DNA from: Acidianus ambivalens
GTDB lineage: Archaea > Thermoproteota > Thermoprotei_A > Sulfolobales > Sulfolobaceae
DNA: 64,000 nt
Direction of reading: 5' to 3'
Assembly (NCBI RefSeq): GCF_009729015.1
Contig: NZ_CP045482.1
Span: forward strand, 1,856,001-1,920,000
The notes under the pieces were generated by a model. It had not been told where the DNA came from. It saw only the letters and a list, made by a program, of their open reading frames with translations, and made no database searches. Numbering within the stretch: the stretch's first letter is position 1; the number at the start of each line of letters is the position of its first letter. Of the stretch, positions 43,575 to 52,551 are shown one piece after another. Made by a program: the position numbers and the translations under genes.

Positions 43575-43823
43575 GTGGATGTTGAAGATAAAATTCTCTT
43601 AGTGAGGGGGATATTGGGGTCCATAGCTGGAGTAATTTCTGCTTTTTCTAATTCTTTCGTTTATGCAGTAATAGCTGTTTTAGTTTCATATATCATTAGT
43701 ATTCCAATAGTAACATTCTATTTCAAGATCAAGAGAAATTGGCTAGTTTTTGGTAAAGGCAGTTTAACACTAGCTATAGCTTGGTTTTTAATACTGGTTT
43801 CTGTATATAATGTGTTTGGATAA
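43575..43823 (+). CDS. Small three-helix membrane protein (EMC6-like, tentative)
   Basis: An 82-residue integral membrane protein from GTG 43575 (MDVEDKILLVRGILG). The frame is open to an ATG at 43524, but this falls inside the RqcH start region. Three hydrophobic helices are visible: GILGSIAGVISAFS, FVYAVIAVLVSYIISIPIVTFYF and LTLAIAWFLILVSVY, with a short basic loop K-x-K-R-N-W between 2 and 3. Archaeal EMC6 homologues have this size, the acidic N-terminus and the R-G-x2-G-x2-A-G first helix, so I list this as a possible assignment. It may only be a conserved Sulfolobales membrane protein. Its end overlaps the PIN-like nuclease by 14 bp. Confidence 0.55.
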   Translation: MDVEDKILLVRGILGSIAGVISAFSNSFVYAVIAVLVSYIISIPIVTFYFKIKRNWLVFGKGSLTLAIAWFLILVSVYNVFG

Positions 43824-44364
43824 CATGCAAAGTAAGTTTATTGCTGATGCAATGCTAGGTAAGCTAGCTAGATGGCTTAGGATTTTAGGGTATGATACTT
43901 ATTATAGTAATGACATCGAAGATTGGAAAGTAATAAAAATTGCTGAGAAAGATAAAAGAGTTATATTAACAAGAGATAGAGGCCTATGCATTAGGGCTAA
44001 GAAAAAGGGTTTAGAGTGCTTCCTCATTCCTCCAGAGTATGATATTATATCAATTTTAGCTAAGCTTTCCATAAAATATGGAATAGATTTAGAGGCAAGG
44101 ATTGAAGCATCTAGATGCTCTGAATGCAATGGAATTCTAGAAAAAGTTGGTGAAAATAGATGGCGGTGTACAAGATGTAAGAAAGAATATTGGAAGGGAA
44201 AGCACTGGAAGACAATCGAAGAGATACTTATTAAGGCAAAATCAAAGAAAGAAAAAGATGAGCTTAGTTACAATTCAAGAACTAGGAATAGAGGAGGGCA
44301 AAACACTAGTCAAGATAGCAAGACAAGCAATAATGAAAAAATTGGGGTTGCAAAGCTCAATTAG
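43810..44364 (+). CDS. Mut7-C/PIN-like RNase with zinc ribbon
   Basis: A 184-residue protein starting near ATG 43810 (MCLDNMQSKFIADAMLGKLARWLRILGYDT; ATG 43825 is a more conserved alternative). The Mut7-C PIN-like acidic site: FIADAMLGKLARWLRILG, ILTRDRGL and later D/E residues; then a zinc ribbon CSECNG...RCTRCKKEYWKGKHW. Family members are typically about 150-160 residues and end after a KGKHW...IL segment, as here at about residue 145. The last 35 residues (SYNSRTRNRGGQNTSQ...) are read out of frame through the AMMECR1 start, so the natural stop was probably lost. Confidence 0.8.
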   Translation: MCLDNMQSKFIADAMLGKLARWLRILGYDTYYSNDIEDWKVIKIAEKDKRVILTRDRGLCIRAKKKGLECFLIPPEYDIISILAKLSIKYGIDLEARIEASRCSECNGILEKVGENRWRCTRCKKEYWKGKHWKTIEEILIKAKSKKEKDELSYNSRTRNRGGQNTSQDSKTSNNEKIGVAKLN

Positions 44365-44923
44365 CTATAAGGAAAGTGAAGTACTTAATAAGAAAGGCCT
44401 AGCCTTTGTTACCTTAGAAACTCTTTTAGGAGAGACTACTGCTTTACGCGGATGTATAGGTTACGTGGAAGCAGTTGCTCCATTAAAGGAGATAGTTAAA
44501 AATGCAGCAATAGCTGCTGCATTTTCTGATCCAAGATTTCCTCCGTTAATGAAAGATGAGATTAATAACATAATCATCGAGGTTACGGTATTAACTAAAC
44601 CAGAGGAAGTAGTAGTTGACGATAGGAAAGAATTGCCCAAAGTAATAAAAGTAGGCAGAGATGGTCTTATAGTTGAAAAGGGAATATTATATAGTGGACT
44701 ATTATTACCTCAAGTTCCTATGGAGTACTGCTGGGACGAGGAAACATTTTTGGCAGAAACTTGCTTAAAAGCAGGATTGAGCCCAGATTGCTGGTTAGAT
44801 AAGAACGTTAGAATAAAAAGATTCGAAGGTATAATATTTAGAGAAAAATATCCTAATTCAGATGAAATTCTTATGATAAAGCCCTCTGATGTTAAATGTA
44901 AACCGTTTGATTTTTCAGAGTAG
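44258..44923 (+). CDS. AMMECR1-domain protein
   Basis: A 221-residue AMMECR1 protein from ATG 44258 (MSLVTIQELGIEEGKTLVKIARQAI). The frame is open as far as 44147 but those residues are not conserved. Signatures are GLAFVTLETLL, ALRGCIGYVEAVAPL (the LRGCIG motif), AIAAAFSDPRFPPL and VTVLTKPE. The domain is found from archaea to humans with unclear function; it is often fused or adjacent to Memo/dioxygenase-like or nuclease genes. The start lies 107 bp inside the Mut7-C frame, in another frame. Confidence 0.88.
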   Translation: MSLVTIQELGIEEGKTLVKIARQAIMKKLGLQSSISYKESEVLNKKGLAFVTLETLLGETTALRGCIGYVEAVAPLKEIVKNAAIAAAFSDPRFPPLMKDEINNIIIEVTVLTKPEEVVVDDRKELPKVIKVGRDGLIVEKGILYSGLLLPQVPMEYCWDEETFLAETCLKAGLSPDCWLDKNVRIKRFEGIIFREKYPNSDEILMIKPSDVKCKPFDFSE

Positions 44924-45120
44924 ATATCTTCGGTTTATTTAAAGCAATCGTTTTCTGCTTCTATATTTATATGAACGTTATACATAAGGAATACGTAAAA
45001 ATTGACTAACCATAATGATTAGAGATACTACTAATAAGGTATTTAACGTAAAATTCATGTGAATAGAACATTGATGTAACTTTTTAAGGGTGTTAATTAA
45101 TATACAACAAGTGGATTGAC

Positions 45121-45831
<711 letters not shown>

Positions 45832-45885
45832 GTATATTTTTTAATTAAGCTTATATCTTTTGAATTCTCATTTAAAGTTGAAATC

Positions 45886-46581
45886 ATGAAGACGCTTGTT
45901 ATTAAGCTTACAGATGAAGAATATAAAAAATTGGAAGAAGAGGCTAGTAAACAAGGATTTGCTATACTTAGTTATTACGTTAAGTATAAGTTACTATCAT
46001 CGCCTTCAAATGATGGAATAAATACTTCTACTACAACAACAAGTAGTAATATTACTCCACAAATTATAGATGAGATTACAAAGAAGCTAGAAAGAAAAAT
46101 TCAAGATATGGTTAATCCATTTACAGCTGAAGTAGAGAACCTAAAACAAAAAATAGCTGATTTGAGCGAAAAAATTGATGAATTAGAAAGCAAGAAAAGT
46201 GAAGAGCCAGAAGCTAAATACGAAAAACAACGCCAATACTCGCAACCGAGTGGCGAAAAAAAGAAAACTGTCATGGATATTCTTAAGTCACAAGGGGCAA
46301 TATATGAGAGCGAGGTAAAGCTTAAGAATCCTGACTTATTCTTTGAAAAAATTGAAAAGCAAGGTGGGAAAGTTCTATATACTGATAAAGAAAGAATAGC
46401 CGTAGATGTCGATTTCTTTAATAATTTTGTAAAGAAACTTTCAGATATTCACACTTCAGATGATGTAGAAGCGCAAAAATACCTCACTAAGCAAGAACAT
46501 AAATTATTCCAAAAATTGAGACAATTGGGAATAATATACTTCGATAATAATACTAAGGCATGGAAGTTATCTGGAATTTAA
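45886..46581 (+). CDS. RHH/coiled-coil/winged-helix conserved protein
   Basis: A 231-residue protein in three blocks: an N-terminal ribbon-helix-helix-like start (MKTLVIKLTDEEYKKLEEEASKQGFAILSYYVKYKLL), a long coiled coil (residues 80-115, ENLKQKIADLSEKIDELESKK) and a C-terminal winged helix (YLTKQEHKLFQKLRQLGIIYFDNNTKAWKL). A Sulfolobales-specific DNA-binding protein is plausible; role unknown. It follows PDO by about 55 bp and overlaps the convergent dcd end by 29 bp. Confidence 0.7.
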   Translation: MKTLVIKLTDEEYKKLEEEASKQGFAILSYYVKYKLLSSPSNDGINTSTTTTSSNITPQIIDEITKKLERKIQDMVNPFTAEVENLKQKIADLSEKIDELESKKSEEPEAKYEKQRQYSQPSGEKKKTVMDILKSQGAIYESEVKLKNPDLFFEKIEKQGGKVLYTDKERIAVDVDFFNNFVKKLSDIHTSDDVEAQKYLTKQEHKLFQKLRQLGIIYFDNNTKAWKLSGI

Positions 46582-47089
46582 ATTTTGGTAAAGTTACGCC
46601 TTGTTGTCCTTGGTATTTGCCATGATAAGGATTCTCTACTGGTGTTAATGTTCTGGCGAAAATGAGGTGAAGAAAGCGAGTCCCCCTCTTTATCTTCACG
46701 GGAAAAGCAGAACCTAGTACTTCTATTGTGAGTTGTCCTTCAAAGCCTGCATCTACGATAGTCGGTGGTACAAAAAGACCCAGCCTGGCAAAAGAAGACC
46801 TTAAGTTGACGAAAGCCATTACGTCGTTCGGCAGTTTAACATACTCCTCAGTAACTAACAGTACATGTTCGTTAGGGTAAATGATGAATTCATCTCCTTT
46901 CTCTATCTCATAAAATGAACGCGGGTCTTTTCCATCTTCATATATTTCGTCAGTCTTCTTAAAGCGGGCTATCTCTCCTCCTACTCTTAAATCGACCCCG
47001 TTCTCTCTTATAGTATCTTGAGTAAGAGGAGAGATTACTATCCAACCCTTTTCTAGGTAGTATTTTAAATCTCTATCTCCAAGAATCAT
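46553..47089 (-). CDS. dcd: dCTP deaminase
   Basis: A 178-residue trimeric dCTP deaminase/dUTPase-fold enzyme. It has LGDRDLKYYLEKGWIVISP (N-terminal signature), VDLRVGGEIARF, VNLRSSFARLGLFVPPTIVDAGFEGQLTIEVLG (substrate loop with the catalytic glutamate in EG/TIE) and GQQGVTLPKF. It makes dUTP from dCTP for thymidylate synthesis and dUTP control. ATG at 47089. Convergent with the RHH protein (29-bp overlap); the start is 137 bp from the DNA ligase gene, divergent, and this intergenic contains a C/D sRNA candidate on the minus strand. Confidence 0.93.
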   Translation of the reverse strand: MILGDRDLKYYLEKGWIVISPLTQDTIRENGVDLRVGGEIARFKKTDEIYEDGKDPRSFYEIEKGDEFIIYPNEHVLLVTEEYVKLPNDVMAFVNLRSSFARLGLFVPPTIVDAGFEGQLTIEVLGSAFPVKIKRGTRFLHLIFARTLTPVENPYHGKYQGQQGVTLPKFKFQITSMP

Positions 47090-47137
47090 AAATATCTACT
47101 ATTTTTCATCTTGCAAGAATATATTTTATAAGGAAAA

Positions 47138-47196
47138 TGGCTTCAGAGTAACTCTGATACTTCATCCTTCTGGCTTGCCGGTTTTCATCATCAAAT
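47138..47196 (-). ncRNA. Possible C/D box sRNA
   Basis: On the minus strand: C box ATGATGA (47185-47191), guide AAACCGGCAAGC, D' variant CAGA, a close-by C'-like GGATGA, a 15-nt stretch AGTATCAGAGTTACT, and D box CTGA (47143-47146). Order and total length fit, but the D'-C' spacer is only 1 nt, the second guide is longer than usual and the D' box is degenerate. Overlapping it is a 7-bp palindrome TCAGAGT-A-ACTCTGA, which could be an operator instead. This is a weaker candidate than the one at 32006. Confidence 0.35.
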
Positions 47197-47225
47197 ATAT
47201 TATATCGTAATTCAAACTTTTATTT

Positions 47226-49028
47226 ATGGAGTTTAAAATTATAGCTGAATACTTTGATAGACTAGAAAAGATCTCTTCTAGGCTTCAACTTACATCATTA
47301 CTTGCAGATCTTTTTAAGAAAACTGACAAAAATGTTATTGATAAAGTTGTATATATAATTCAGGGTAAACTATGGCCAGACTTCTTAGGAATGCCAGAAT
47401 TAGGAATAGGTGAAAAATTCCTTATAAGAGCATTATCAATAGCTACAAGCGTAAGCGATGATGAAATAGAAAAAATGTATAAATCAGTAGGAGATTTGGG
47501 GCAAGTAGCTTTTGATATAAAGCAAAAACAGCAGTCTGCCAGTATTTTAGCGTTTTTAGGAGCGCAAAAAGCTTCAAAGCCGCTAACTGTAGAAAAAGTT
47601 TATGATGATTTAGCAAAAGTTGCTACAAGCACTGGAGAAGGTAGTAGAGATATTAAAATCAGACTATTAGCAGGATTACTTAAGGATGCTTCTCCACTTG
47701 AGGCTAAATATTTAGTTAGATTTGTTGATGGTAGGTTAAGGGTTGGAATAGGAGACGCTACAATATTAGACGCACTAGCAATAACTTTCGGCGGCGGGCA
47801 GAACTTTAGGCCTATAGTTGAAAGAGCATACAATTTGAGGGCCGATTTAGGTAATATTGCAAAAATATTAGCAAATGGCGGAATTGAACAACTGAAGAAC
47901 ATTAAACCTCAGCCAGGGATTCCAATAAGGCCAATGCTAGCTGAAAGATTATCAGACCCTGCAGAGATGTTAAGTAAGGTAGGCAATATTGCATTGGTCG
48001 ATTATAAGTATGATGGAGAGAGAGGACAAATTCATAAAGCAGGAGATAAAATTTTCATATTCTCTAGAAGATTGGAAAATATAACAAATCAATATCCTGA
48101 CGTAGCAGAGTATATTTCAAAATACGTTAAAGGTAATGAGTTCATAGTTGAGGGAGAAATAATACCAGTAGATCCAGAAACTGGTGAAATGAGACCTTTC
48201 CAAGAATTGATGCACAGGAAAAGGAAGTCCGATATTCACGAGGCTATAAAAGAGTATCCGGTTAACGTATTCTTATTTGATTTAATGTACTATGAAGGAG
48301 AAGATTATACAGTAAAGCCGTTATCAGAAAGACGTAAGAAGTTAGAATCAATAGTTGAAGATAACGATTATGTACATATAGCCACTCATATTATAACTGA
48401 TAATGTAGAAAAACTAAAGGAATTCTTCTATCAAGCAATCTCTGAAGGCGCAGAAGGCGTAATGGTAAAATCTCTGGCACCAGATGCAATATATCAAGCA
48501 GGATCAAGAGGTTGGCTTTGGATAAAGTTTAAGAGAGATTACCAGAGCGAAATGGCAGATACTGTAGACCTGGTAATGGTAGGTGCTTTTCACGGTAAAG
48601 GAAGGAAAGGAGGCAAATATAGTTCCTTCTTAATGGCTGCATATAATCCAGACAAGGACGTTTTCGAGACTGTATGTAAAGTTGCTTCTGGTTTTACTGA
48701 TGCAGAACTTGACGATTTACAGAAGAAAATTGCCGAGTTAAAAAGAGACACACCTCATCCAAGAGTTGTATCAACCATGGTTCCAGATGTTTGGTTAACA
48801 CCAGCACTTGTTGCCGAAATAATTGGAGCAGAAATAACTATATCTCCTCTACATACTTGTTGCAAAGATCAGTATGCAGAAGGTGGTTTATCAATAAGAT
48901 TCCCAAGATTTATAAGGTGGAGACCAGATAAGAGTCCAGAAGATGCAACTACTAATCGTGAAATTCTTGAGATGTATAAGAGCCAATTAAAGAAGATTGA
49001 AGAAAAGCCGTCAGATCAGAGTGTATAA
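47226..49028 (+). CDS. lig: ATP-dependent DNA ligase (LIG1 type)
   Basis: A 600-residue archaeal/eukaryotic-like DNA ligase. The N-terminal DNA-binding domain (residues 1-220) precedes the adenylation motif YKYDGERGQIHK with the active-site lysine at about residue 260 (motif I KYDGER), FVEG/VEGEIIPVD, SEGAEGVMVKSL, WLWIKFKRDY (motif V) and the OB-fold with IDTVDLV/SIRFPRFIRWRPDKSPEDAT. It seals nicks in replication and repair. ATG at 47226. Followed after 31 bp by an MBL nuclease, a pairing seen for repair-associated ligases. Confidence 0.95.
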   Translation: MEFKIIAEYFDRLEKISSRLQLTSLLADLFKKTDKNVIDKVVYIIQGKLWPDFLGMPELGIGEKFLIRALSIATSVSDDEIEKMYKSVGDLGQVAFDIKQKQQSASILAFLGAQKASKPLTVEKVYDDLAKVATSTGEGSRDIKIRLLAGLLKDASPLEAKYLVRFVDGRLRVGIGDATILDALAITFGGGQNFRPIVERAYNLRADLGNIAKILANGGIEQLKNIKPQPGIPIRPMLAERLSDPAEMLSKVGNIALVDYKYDGERGQIHKAGDKIFIFSRRLENITNQYPDVAEYISKYVKGNEFIVEGEIIPVDPETGEMRPFQELMHRKRKSDIHEAIKEYPVNVFLFDLMYYEGEDYTVKPLSERRKKLESIVEDNDYVHIATHIITDNVEKLKEFFYQAISEGAEGVMVKSLAPDAIYQAGSRGWLWIKFKRDYQSEMADTVDLVMVGAFHGKGRKGGKYSSFLMAAYNPDKDVFETVCKVASGFTDAELDDLQKKIAELKRDTPHPRVVSTMVPDVWLTPALVAEIIGAEITISPLHTCCKDQYAEGGLSIRFPRFIRWRPDKSPEDATTNREILEMYKSQLKKIEEKPSDQSV

Positions 49029-49059
49029 GTTTTTATAAAATAACTCATAGTTATGTTTT

Positions 49060-50049
49060 GTGTTCTTCGATATTAAGAAGTCTGGTGCAATACTTTTAGG
49101 TAACAACTTTACAGTAGATGGACATTATGAGCGAAATTTTAGGGTTGTAACTCATTTTCATGCTGACCATATTTTGCAATTAAATAAGAGCGTATCATCT
49201 TGTATTGGGATTATATCAACTCCTCCAACTCTTGAAGTTCTCTCAGTTTTAGGGTATGATATACCTAAGAAAAAAGCAATGGGAATAAGTTATGGTGTAA
49301 AAATTGCAATAGAAGATGAGAAAATAGAACTAGTTCAGGCAGATCATGTATTTGGAGCCGCTCAAGTAGTTGTAACAAATTCCAATGGCGAAAGTGTAGG
49401 TTATACTGGAGATTTTAAGAATCCGGGTAAAGGTACTCCTATACTTAATACTGACGTATTAATTGTTGATACTACCTACGGAAAGCCGACATTTAGAAGA
49501 AAATTTAGAGATGAAGTTGAAGTCTTATTTTCAGATTACGTAAACGATTCATTAATTTATGGACCAGTAAGAGTTTATGCTTACTATGGAAAGATTCAAG
49601 AGGCAATGAAAATACTGAGGAAAAATGGAATTTCGGCCCCTTTTATAGTAGATGGTAAAATAAAAGAAGTTACAGATATTGCAATAAAGTATGGTCTAGA
49701 AATAAAAGACGTTTTCTCAGCTAAGAGCCCTGAAGCTAAGGATATAATAAAAGACGGTTGGTACGTAGAATTTAAACATTTCCACGAGTTCAAAAATAGG
49801 GACTCTAAATTTACAAATTTTGCATTATCTGGATGGGAATTCTCTAGTCCAATAAGAGATGTAGATAAGAAATCTAAAATAGTTGCACTCAGTGATCATG
49901 CAGATTTTGATGAGCTAGTTTATTATGTAGATTCTTCCTCTGCTTCTTTAATAGTAACTGATGGAGGAAGAAAAGGTTACTATAAGGAATTTGCAGAATA
50001 TGTTAATAGATACTTAAATAAGAAGGCTATTAGCTTGCCTAAAGATTAA
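49060..50049 (+). CDS. MBL-fold nuclease (SNM1/ligase-associated exonuclease-like)
   Basis: A 329-residue metallo-beta-lactamase-fold protein with a GTG start 31 bp after the DNA ligase. Metal motifs: THFHADHI (H-x-H-x-D-H), AAQVVVTNSNGESVGYTGDFKNPGKGTP (with the D in TGDF), DTTYGKPTFRR and SDHADFDELVYYVDSS (His). The C-terminal region resembles the beta-CASP insertion. Bacterial homologues ('ligase-associated DNA exonuclease') sit beside DNA ligase in a four-gene repair group with Lhr helicase, so a DNA role is more likely here than an RNA role, but the mRNA-processing relatives cannot be excluded. Confidence 0.75.
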   Translation: MFFDIKKSGAILLGNNFTVDGHYERNFRVVTHFHADHILQLNKSVSSCIGIISTPPTLEVLSVLGYDIPKKKAMGISYGVKIAIEDEKIELVQADHVFGAAQVVVTNSNGESVGYTGDFKNPGKGTPILNTDVLIVDTTYGKPTFRRKFRDEVEVLFSDYVNDSLIYGPVRVYAYYGKIQEAMKILRKNGISAPFIVDGKIKEVTDIAIKYGLEIKDVFSAKSPEAKDIIKDGWYVEFKHFHEFKNRDSKFTNFALSGWEFSSPIRDVDKKSKIVALSDHADFDELVYYVDSSSASLIVTDGGRKGYYKEFAEYVNRYLNKKAISLPKD

Positions 50050-51149
50050 ATAACCATCTTTTCCTCAATTAGTTTTTCTTCATTAAATCTATCAGGAGAG
50101 AATATCTGTATAAATCTATTTTTCTTATTATCAGCTATTAAATCTGCCATTATTTTCCCAGCATAAGGCGCAAACATCATTCCGTGACCACTATATCCTG
50201 CATCAATAAATAATCCTTCTGGCCAATCATTTCCATAACCCATTACATGAGAATGGTCCGGAGTCATTTCATAGTATCCAGACCATCCTCTTAGAATTCC
50301 TATACCTTCTATTCCCTTAACAACTTCTCTTAGTCTCTTTAAGTACTCTATTGAATCTAAGAATGATATTGAAAATTCCTTAAACCCAATATCTTCCTTC
50401 TCTATACCTCCTATTATTTCGCCTTTTAATGTATGAGAGAAGTAAATTTCCCTCTTAAAGTCTATAACCAGTGGTTTAATTCCAAATTTTACATCTTCAG
50501 TTATAAATATTTCTTTTCTATCTGGATATATAGGCAAGTTTATGTTAGCAGTCTTTAGTAATTCTCCTGACCAAGCTCCTGCAGTAACTATTACCACATC
50601 ATCTTTTATCTCCTCTCCACTTTCTAGTTTAATTCCTGTAATTTTCCCATTATTATACATGATTTTTGATACTTTTGCATATTTTATATCTACTTTATCC
50701 TTAATCTCTTCATAGTAACTATAAAGTATATAATCGTGATGAAATGCTCCATCTTGAGGAGCAAAATAGCAAGTTCTGTTCACCTTAAGAAACTCAAACT
50801 CTCTGCACTCTAGAAATTTTCCGCCAATGGAATAAGAAGACCATAAAGAATGTAATTTTTTAAAATTCTCTATTAGATTTTCATCATGTAATAACCATAA
50901 ATATCCTGTTTTATATATTAAAGGATTATATTTTAATTTTTTCTTTTGAGATATTAAATATTTTATCCCTTCTAATGCAAACTCTATATTTTCTTTGCTA
51001 TAGAAATGATACCTGAATCTACTAGCGTTCCTACTACTGGAACCATAACCTATCCTACCCTGTTCAACAAGAATTATACCCTTAACTCCTTTTTTAACTA
51101 AATGATAAGCTAAACTTAGCCCATGACCTCCTGCTCCTATTATTATCAT
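50046..51149 (-). CDS. FAD-dependent amine/amino-acid oxidoreductase (DAO type), beta-like subunit
   Basis: A 367-residue DAO-family flavoprotein. N-terminal GxGxxG in MIIIGAGGHGLSLAYHLVKKGV, with the acidic end VEQGRIGYG, then SSRNASRFRYHFYSKEN. The C-terminal end LFIDAGYSGHGMMFAPYAGKIMADLI is the typical DAO FAD-binding region. Size and neighbour suggest the small subunit of a two-subunit dye-linked dehydrogenase (proline or sarcosine type). ATG at 51149; the stop overlaps the MBL nuclease by 4 bp, convergently. It is separated from the alpha-like subunit by 1 bp. Confidence 0.85.
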   Translation of the reverse strand: MIIIGAGGHGLSLAYHLVKKGVKGIILVEQGRIGYGSSSRNASRFRYHFYSKENIEFALEGIKYLISQKKKLKYNPLIYKTGYLWLLHDENLIENFKKLHSLWSSYSIGGKFLECREFEFLKVNRTCYFAPQDGAFHHDYILYSYYEEIKDKVDIKYAKVSKIMYNNGKITGIKLESGEEIKDDVVIVTAGAWSGELLKTANINLPIYPDRKEIFITEDVKFGIKPLVIDFKREIYFSHTLKGEIIGGIEKEDIGFKEFSISFLDSIEYLKRLREVVKGIEGIGILRGWSGYYEMTPDHSHVMGYGNDWPEGLFIDAGYSGHGMMFAPYAGKIMADLIADNKKNRFIQIFSPDRFNEEKLIEEKMVI

Positions 51150-51150
51150 T

Positions 51151-52551
51151 TTACCACATCGAATATAAGGGAGATCTGAAAGTTATCAGCTTATTGCTAT
51201 TTAAATAATCTCCAACTAGGAAGCTACATATTTTTCCTTGGCAATACCCTGTAGAAATTCCTAGAGTTCTTTTAATCTCCTCAACAGTTCTATAACCTTT
51301 CTTATACTGCTCCTCTACATCTTTCAGTTTAATGTCCTCGCATTCGCAAACGTAACCGTTACCAAAGAAATAAGGCGAAATACTACTGCTTTCTTCTTCT
51401 CCCTCACTATGATAATGATAAAGATAGGTCTCCTTTAGTTCGGTGTAAAATTCGTCTATAGCTTCATTAAATATTATTTTCCCACTTAAGAATGAAAGCT
51501 CGTAATTACAAATCCCTCTCATCCCGCCTGTCACATAGTAATTATCATTAACTTTTCCATTTATATTATGTATTGGAAGATAAATGTGAAGTTTATAGTA
51601 ATAATTGTATTCAATTCCTAGATTATTAGCTATTTCAATTCTTGGTTGTCTAACTATAGCAAAAACTATAGCATCTACAATTTCCTTCCCATAATCATGA
51701 TAAAGCACGATTTTCTTACCTTTTCTTGAAGCCTTGAGTTCCTTTACTTTTAGAATGTCTATTCCTTCATTTTCCGCCAATTCAAGATATTTTTTGGAGA
51801 AATTTTCTGTACCTTTTTTCAGGATTACTTTTGACTTAGAAATTAATGCGGTTCTTATGGCATCGTCAGTAGAACCTATAACTACTACATTTTTAAATAA
51901 ATTCAAGAATTTTAGATACATCCTGCGTGATATTATCCCAGGTAAATCGTTGCCAGGAAATACTGGAGGTAAGAATCTTGAACCGGAGGCTAAGATAACC
52001 TTAGCAGGTTTTCTTATTACTAGATATTTATCTTTTAGCCTAAAAACTAGCCCTTCATTAAACCTTCCAATAAACCTACCATCAACTATTTTGTTTGAGT
52101 TATTTTTAATTATTGATTTAATTTTGTCTTTTAAACTGCAGTCTTTACATAGAGGATCTAAAAATATTTCGTCATCAAAATTTGGAGATATTAAAATACA
52201 ATTTTTACAATTTTCTAAAGCAGAAAGTCCGCTAATTCCCCCGCCTATTATTATTTCGTCAATTTTCTCGTTTATCTCAACCTTTATTTCATGGCTCTCA
52301 TTGTAGTATTCAGGTAAGTTTAGAAATCTGGGAATATTATTTAGTATAAATTGACTTCTAAGAAACTTACTATGTATTATAGAAGAACTGAAATTTATTG
52401 AAAAATGATTACCATAATGAAAATACTTTTCAAAATTCTCACATACCTTAATTCTTTTGCCATCTTCTATCACTTCAGTATAAGGCAAGCCTTCCTCGCA
52501 ATCTTTGGGAAATCTATATCTCTTGTGCTTCTTACTTTTGATGTATTTCAT
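51151..52551 (-). CDS. FAD dehydrogenase alpha-like subunit with BFD-type [2Fe-2S] domain
   Basis: A 466-residue two-dinucleotide-binding-domain flavoprotein with the FAD motif GGGISGLSALENC, the NAD-like domain NVVVIGSTDDAIRTALIS, and a C-terminal BFD-like domain CECEDIKLKDVEEQYKKGYRTVEEIKRTLGISTGYCQGKIC (C-x-C ... C-x4-C). This is the layout of HcnB/SoxA/LPDH alpha subunits (hydrogen cyanide synthase, opine or proline dehydrogenases), which pass electrons to a quinone or dye. N-terminal region (about 60 residues) contains the strongly charged KKHKRYRFPKDCEEGLPY. ATG at 52551, 1 bp before the DAO subunit, and 4 bp overlap with the upstream phosphodiesterase. Confidence 0.8.
   Translation of the reverse strand: MKYIKSKKHKRYRFPKDCEEGLPYTEVIEDGKRIKVCENFEKYFHYGNHFSINFSSSIIHSKFLRSQFILNNIPRFLNLPEYYNESHEIKVEINEKIDEIIIGGGISGLSALENCKNCILISPNFDDEIFLDPLCKDCSLKDKIKSIIKNNSNKIVDGRFIGRFNEGLVFRLKDKYLVIRKPAKVILASGSRFLPPVFPGNDLPGIISRRMYLKFLNLFKNVVVIGSTDDAIRTALISKSKVILKKGTENFSKKYLELAENEGIDILKVKELKASRKGKKIVLYHDYGKEIVDAIVFAIVRQPRIEIANNLGIEYNYYYKLHIYLPIHNINGKVNDNYYVTGGMRGICNYELSFLSGKIIFNEAIDEFYTELKETYLYHYHSEGEEESSSISPYFFGNGYVCECEDIKLKDVEEQYKKGYRTVEEIKRTLGISTGYCQGKICSFLVGDYLNSNKLITFRSPLYSMW

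Noticed and set aside
51734..52306. 190-residue open frame on the plus strand
   Set aside because: Antisense to the well-supported FAD alpha subunit; low-complexity Ser/Leu-rich translation typical of a shadow frame.
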